Of a stretch of 34,134 nt of DNA, positions 32,693 to 34,134 are shown piece after piece. The notes beneath the pieces were generated by a model. It saw only the letters and a list, made by a program, of their open reading frames with translations. It ran no database searches and was not told where the DNA came from. This stretch comes from Colwellia sp. MB02u-6 (GTDB lineage: Bacteria; Pseudomonadota; Gammaproteobacteria; Enterobacterales; Alteromonadaceae): assembly GCF_014077095.1 (NCBI RefSeq), contig NZ_JACGVG010000022.1, forward strand, positions 1 to 34,134. Direction: 5' to 3'. The first letter of the stretch is position 1. Each line of letters opens with the position of its first letter. The translations under genes were made by a program, and so were the position numbers.

Positions 32693-33556
32693 CTAGCGCA
32701 GACTATTTTTAGCAGCTGTTAGCGTGTTTTTTAATAAACAAGCAATTGTCATTGGCCCTACGCCACCCGGAACAGGCGTAATAGCACCACATTTAGCTAT
32801 AACCGCATCATAATCTACATCGCCAACCAGTTTTTTTTTGCCTTCATCAGTTAAAATTCTATTGATGCCTACATCAATAATAGTAGCCCCTTCTTTAACC
32901 CAAGCAGCTTTAACAAATTTAGCTATACCAACAGCGACAACTAAAATATCAGCTTGCTGACATACTTCTGGTAAATTTATTGTTTGAGAGTGCGCAATGG
33001 TTACCGTACAATTTTCTTGTAGTAACAACATAGCCACAGGCTTACCGACAATATTAGATCGACCAATAACAACAGCATGCTTACCAGATAGATCATCACC
33101 TAAGTGTTGTTTTACCAACATCACGCAACCTTGTGGCGTGCAGGGTACTATAGCCTCTGATTCACCATTAAATAATCGACCAGAATTTATCGCATGAAAA
33201 CCATCAACATCTTTATTAGGATTAATGGCTGAAATAATAGCACTTTCATCTATGTGTTTTGGTAAAGGTAACTGAACTAGAATGCCATGAATGCTATTAT
33301 CATTATTTAATTTTTCGAGCTGGCTTAATAAATATCCCTGAGAAGTATTAAAAGGTAATTTTATCTCATTGGAGATCATACCAATTTCTTGTGTTTTTTT
33401 TACTTTATTTTTTACGTAAATATGACTGGCAGAATCTTCACCAACAAGCAGTACGGTTAAACTCGGCTGAATGCCATGACATGATTTAAACTCAGTTATT
33501 TCTACCGCTAATTTATCTCGTAATTTTTTAGCTACTAACGTTCCATCAATATTCAT
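32693..33556 (-). CDS. folD: Bifunctional methylenetetrahydrofolate dehydrogenase/cyclohydrolase
   Basis: FolD interconverts 5,10-methylene- and 10-formyl-tetrahydrofolate with NADP, supplying one-carbon units. From ATG 33556 the protein has 287 residues, close to E. coli's 288, and starts MNIDGTLVAKKLR as in the family. A GTG at 33568 would add four residues, but it overlaps the likely ribosome site (GTGAG, 6-8 nt upstream of the ATG). Key features are Y47 and K51 (IYVKNK), DKDVDGFH, the Rossmann motif GRSNIVGKP, and PVPGGVGPMT near the C-terminus. It lies on the strand of the rrn operon that ends at 34081, but two terminators separate them. Another folD copy elsewhere cannot be excluded. 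Confidence 0.96.
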   Translation of the reverse strand: MNIDGTLVAKKLRDKLAVEITEFKSCHGIQPSLTVLLVGEDSASHIYVKNKVKKTQEIGMISNEIKLPFNTSQGYLLSQLEKLNNDNSIHGILVQLPLPKHIDESAIISAINPNKDVDGFHAINSGRLFNGESEAIVPCTPQGCVMLVKQHLGDDLSGKHAVVIGRSNIVGKPVAMLLLQENCTVTIAHSQTINLPEVCQQADILVVAVGIAKFVKAAWVKEGATIIDVGINRILTDEGKKKLVGDVDYDAVIAKCGAITPVPGGVGPMTIACLLKNTLTAAKNSLR

Positions 33557-33843
33557 TATTATTCTCACTGGTTAAACCAAAATAGCACCTGGTAATTAAT
33601 ACCAATATTATTAATTAATTCGTCTACTTTTTAATGAAAAAAATGGATAAATATAAGGCATAAAATTTAATAGCGCTATAGTTTTTCCCCTTAACCATTA
33701 AAATGTACAGATAATTAATAAACTTGGTATAAGTACAAGAATACACTAATGCTATGATACTTATCAAAGTTTTGCTTGCTGAGTACATTAACACTACAAG
33801 GCGTTTCAAGTTGCTGTAAGTTAAGCTTTAAATCATAAAAAGC

Positions 33844-33874
33844 AAAAAACCCGTAGCGCTAGCTACGGGTTTTT
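33844..33874. terminator. Distal rrn terminator (bidirectional)
   Basis: ACCCGTAGC (33849-33857) and GCTACGGGT (33862-33870) pair around GCTA. Six As on the left and five Ts on the right give U-tracts in both directions. It can act as a second terminator for the rRNA operon. The 32-bp block 33839-33870 repeats at 34037-34068 with one mismatch. Confidence 0.85.
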
Positions 33875-34041
33875 AACGTACATAGATGCACTAATACGGG
33901 CGGGTGAAGGATGCACAAGAAGGGGCTCACATAAAAAACGATGCCCACACACTCTTACCAATAACACTCATACGTTTCACTGCTTGCATGTACCAAGTAG
34001 CTGCGCCATTCTCAAGCTTTACTTATCAAATGCCAGAAAGC

Positions 34042-34068
34042 AAAAAACCCGTAGCGTTAGCTACGGGT
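34042..34068 (-). terminator. Proximal rrn terminator after 5S rRNA
   Basis: ACCCGTAGC (34047-34055) and GCTACGGGT (34060-34068) pair around GTTA. On the minus strand a U-tract follows (34042-34047). It starts about 12 nt past the end of the 5S rRNA, the usual place for an rRNA-operon terminator. Confidence 0.92.
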
Positions 34069-34080
34069 CTCTCTAAATAG

Positions 34081-34134
34081 AAGCCTAGCAATGTCCTACT
34101 CTCACATGGGAACTCCCACACTACCATCGGCGCT
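34081..34134 (-). rRNA. 5S rRNA, 3' part (cut by window edge)
   Basis: The reverse strand reads AGCGCCGATGGTAGTGTGGG and then a loop with GAGAGTAGGA, ending in TTGCTAGGCTT. This corresponds to the last ~54 nt of a gammaproteobacterial 5S rRNA. The 5' half lies beyond the right edge. It marks the end of an rrn operon transcribed leftward into the window. Confidence 0.95.

Larger units (their letters stand above)
33569..34080. other. Spacer between folD and the 5S rRNA gene
   Basis: No coding frame is convincing. The spacer holds two near-identical terminator hairpins (33844-33874 and 34042-34068). The roughly 165-bp segment between them (33876-34036) is GC-richer, does not fold into a tRNA that I can see, and its role is unknown. 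The part left of 33840 is AT-rich and presumably contains the folD promoter. Confidence 0.5.

Noticed and set aside
33881-34036. Possible tRNA between the two rrn terminators
   Set aside because: No T-arm GGTTCGAxxCC, acceptor stem or CCA is visible on either strand.

Overview
The window looks like chromosomal DNA of a low-GC marine gammaproteobacterium, most likely Alteromonadales and Colwelliaceae-like (Colwellia, Thalassotalea or a relative). This rests on A+T-rich intergenic DNA, Gammaproteobacteria-type DnaQ, CysK, YbiT, RlmJ, YgiQ and FolD sequences, a rhombosortase, and a dnaQ/tRNA-Asp neighbourhood like that of E. coli. No phage, transposase, CRISPR array or defence island is visible. 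It is mostly a housekeeping backbone with some lineage-specific membrane, secreted and regulatory genes.

Left end (1-3949, all minus strand): three tRNA-Asp genes in a 128-bp tandem array with their own strong promoter. Upstream of them, in reading direction, lie DUF599, DUF2919, dnaQ and a TIGR03503-type membrane protein that overlaps dnaQ. An 0.8-kb gene-free stretch with an 11-bp tandem repeat and a 22-bp near-perfect palindrome precedes a CBM9-like/DUF5916 outer-membrane protein (4764-7052, TTG start). Then come an RDD-family membrane protein, cysK behind a repeat-rich leader, a small lipoprotein, gamma-glutamyltransferase and a DTW-domain tRNA modification enzyme.

Middle (13.6-20.8 kb): a PAS-GGDEF diguanylate cyclase with an intact inhibitory site, a rhombosortase overlapping tail-to-tail with a membrane-anchored FMN glutamate-synthase-like protein, an orphan periplasmic solute-binding protein, a structured intergenic region ending in a perfect bidirectional terminator, and a lipoprotein S9 (DPP4-like) peptidase.

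Right part (21.3-34.1 kb): ygiQ, ybiT and rlmJ on the plus strand. On the minus strand lies a two-gene unit: a CadC/ToxR-style winged-helix, three-TM, periplasmic TPR regulator followed 28 nt later by a secreted eight-cysteine protein. The regulator's leader carries tandem terminator-like hairpins. After that come a DEAD-box helicase (TTG start), a GNAT acetyltransferase, folD, two near-identical terminators and the 3' end of a 5S rRNA that marks an rrn operon entering from the right edge.

The least explained items are the winged-helix/TPR regulator with its cysteine-rich partner and possible attenuator, the possible link between the rhombosortase and the GG-TM-basic tail of the TIGR03503 protein, the 22-bp operator-like palindrome, and the structured RNA-like region at 18.1-18.25 kb. 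No wholly new system can be proved from sequence alone.
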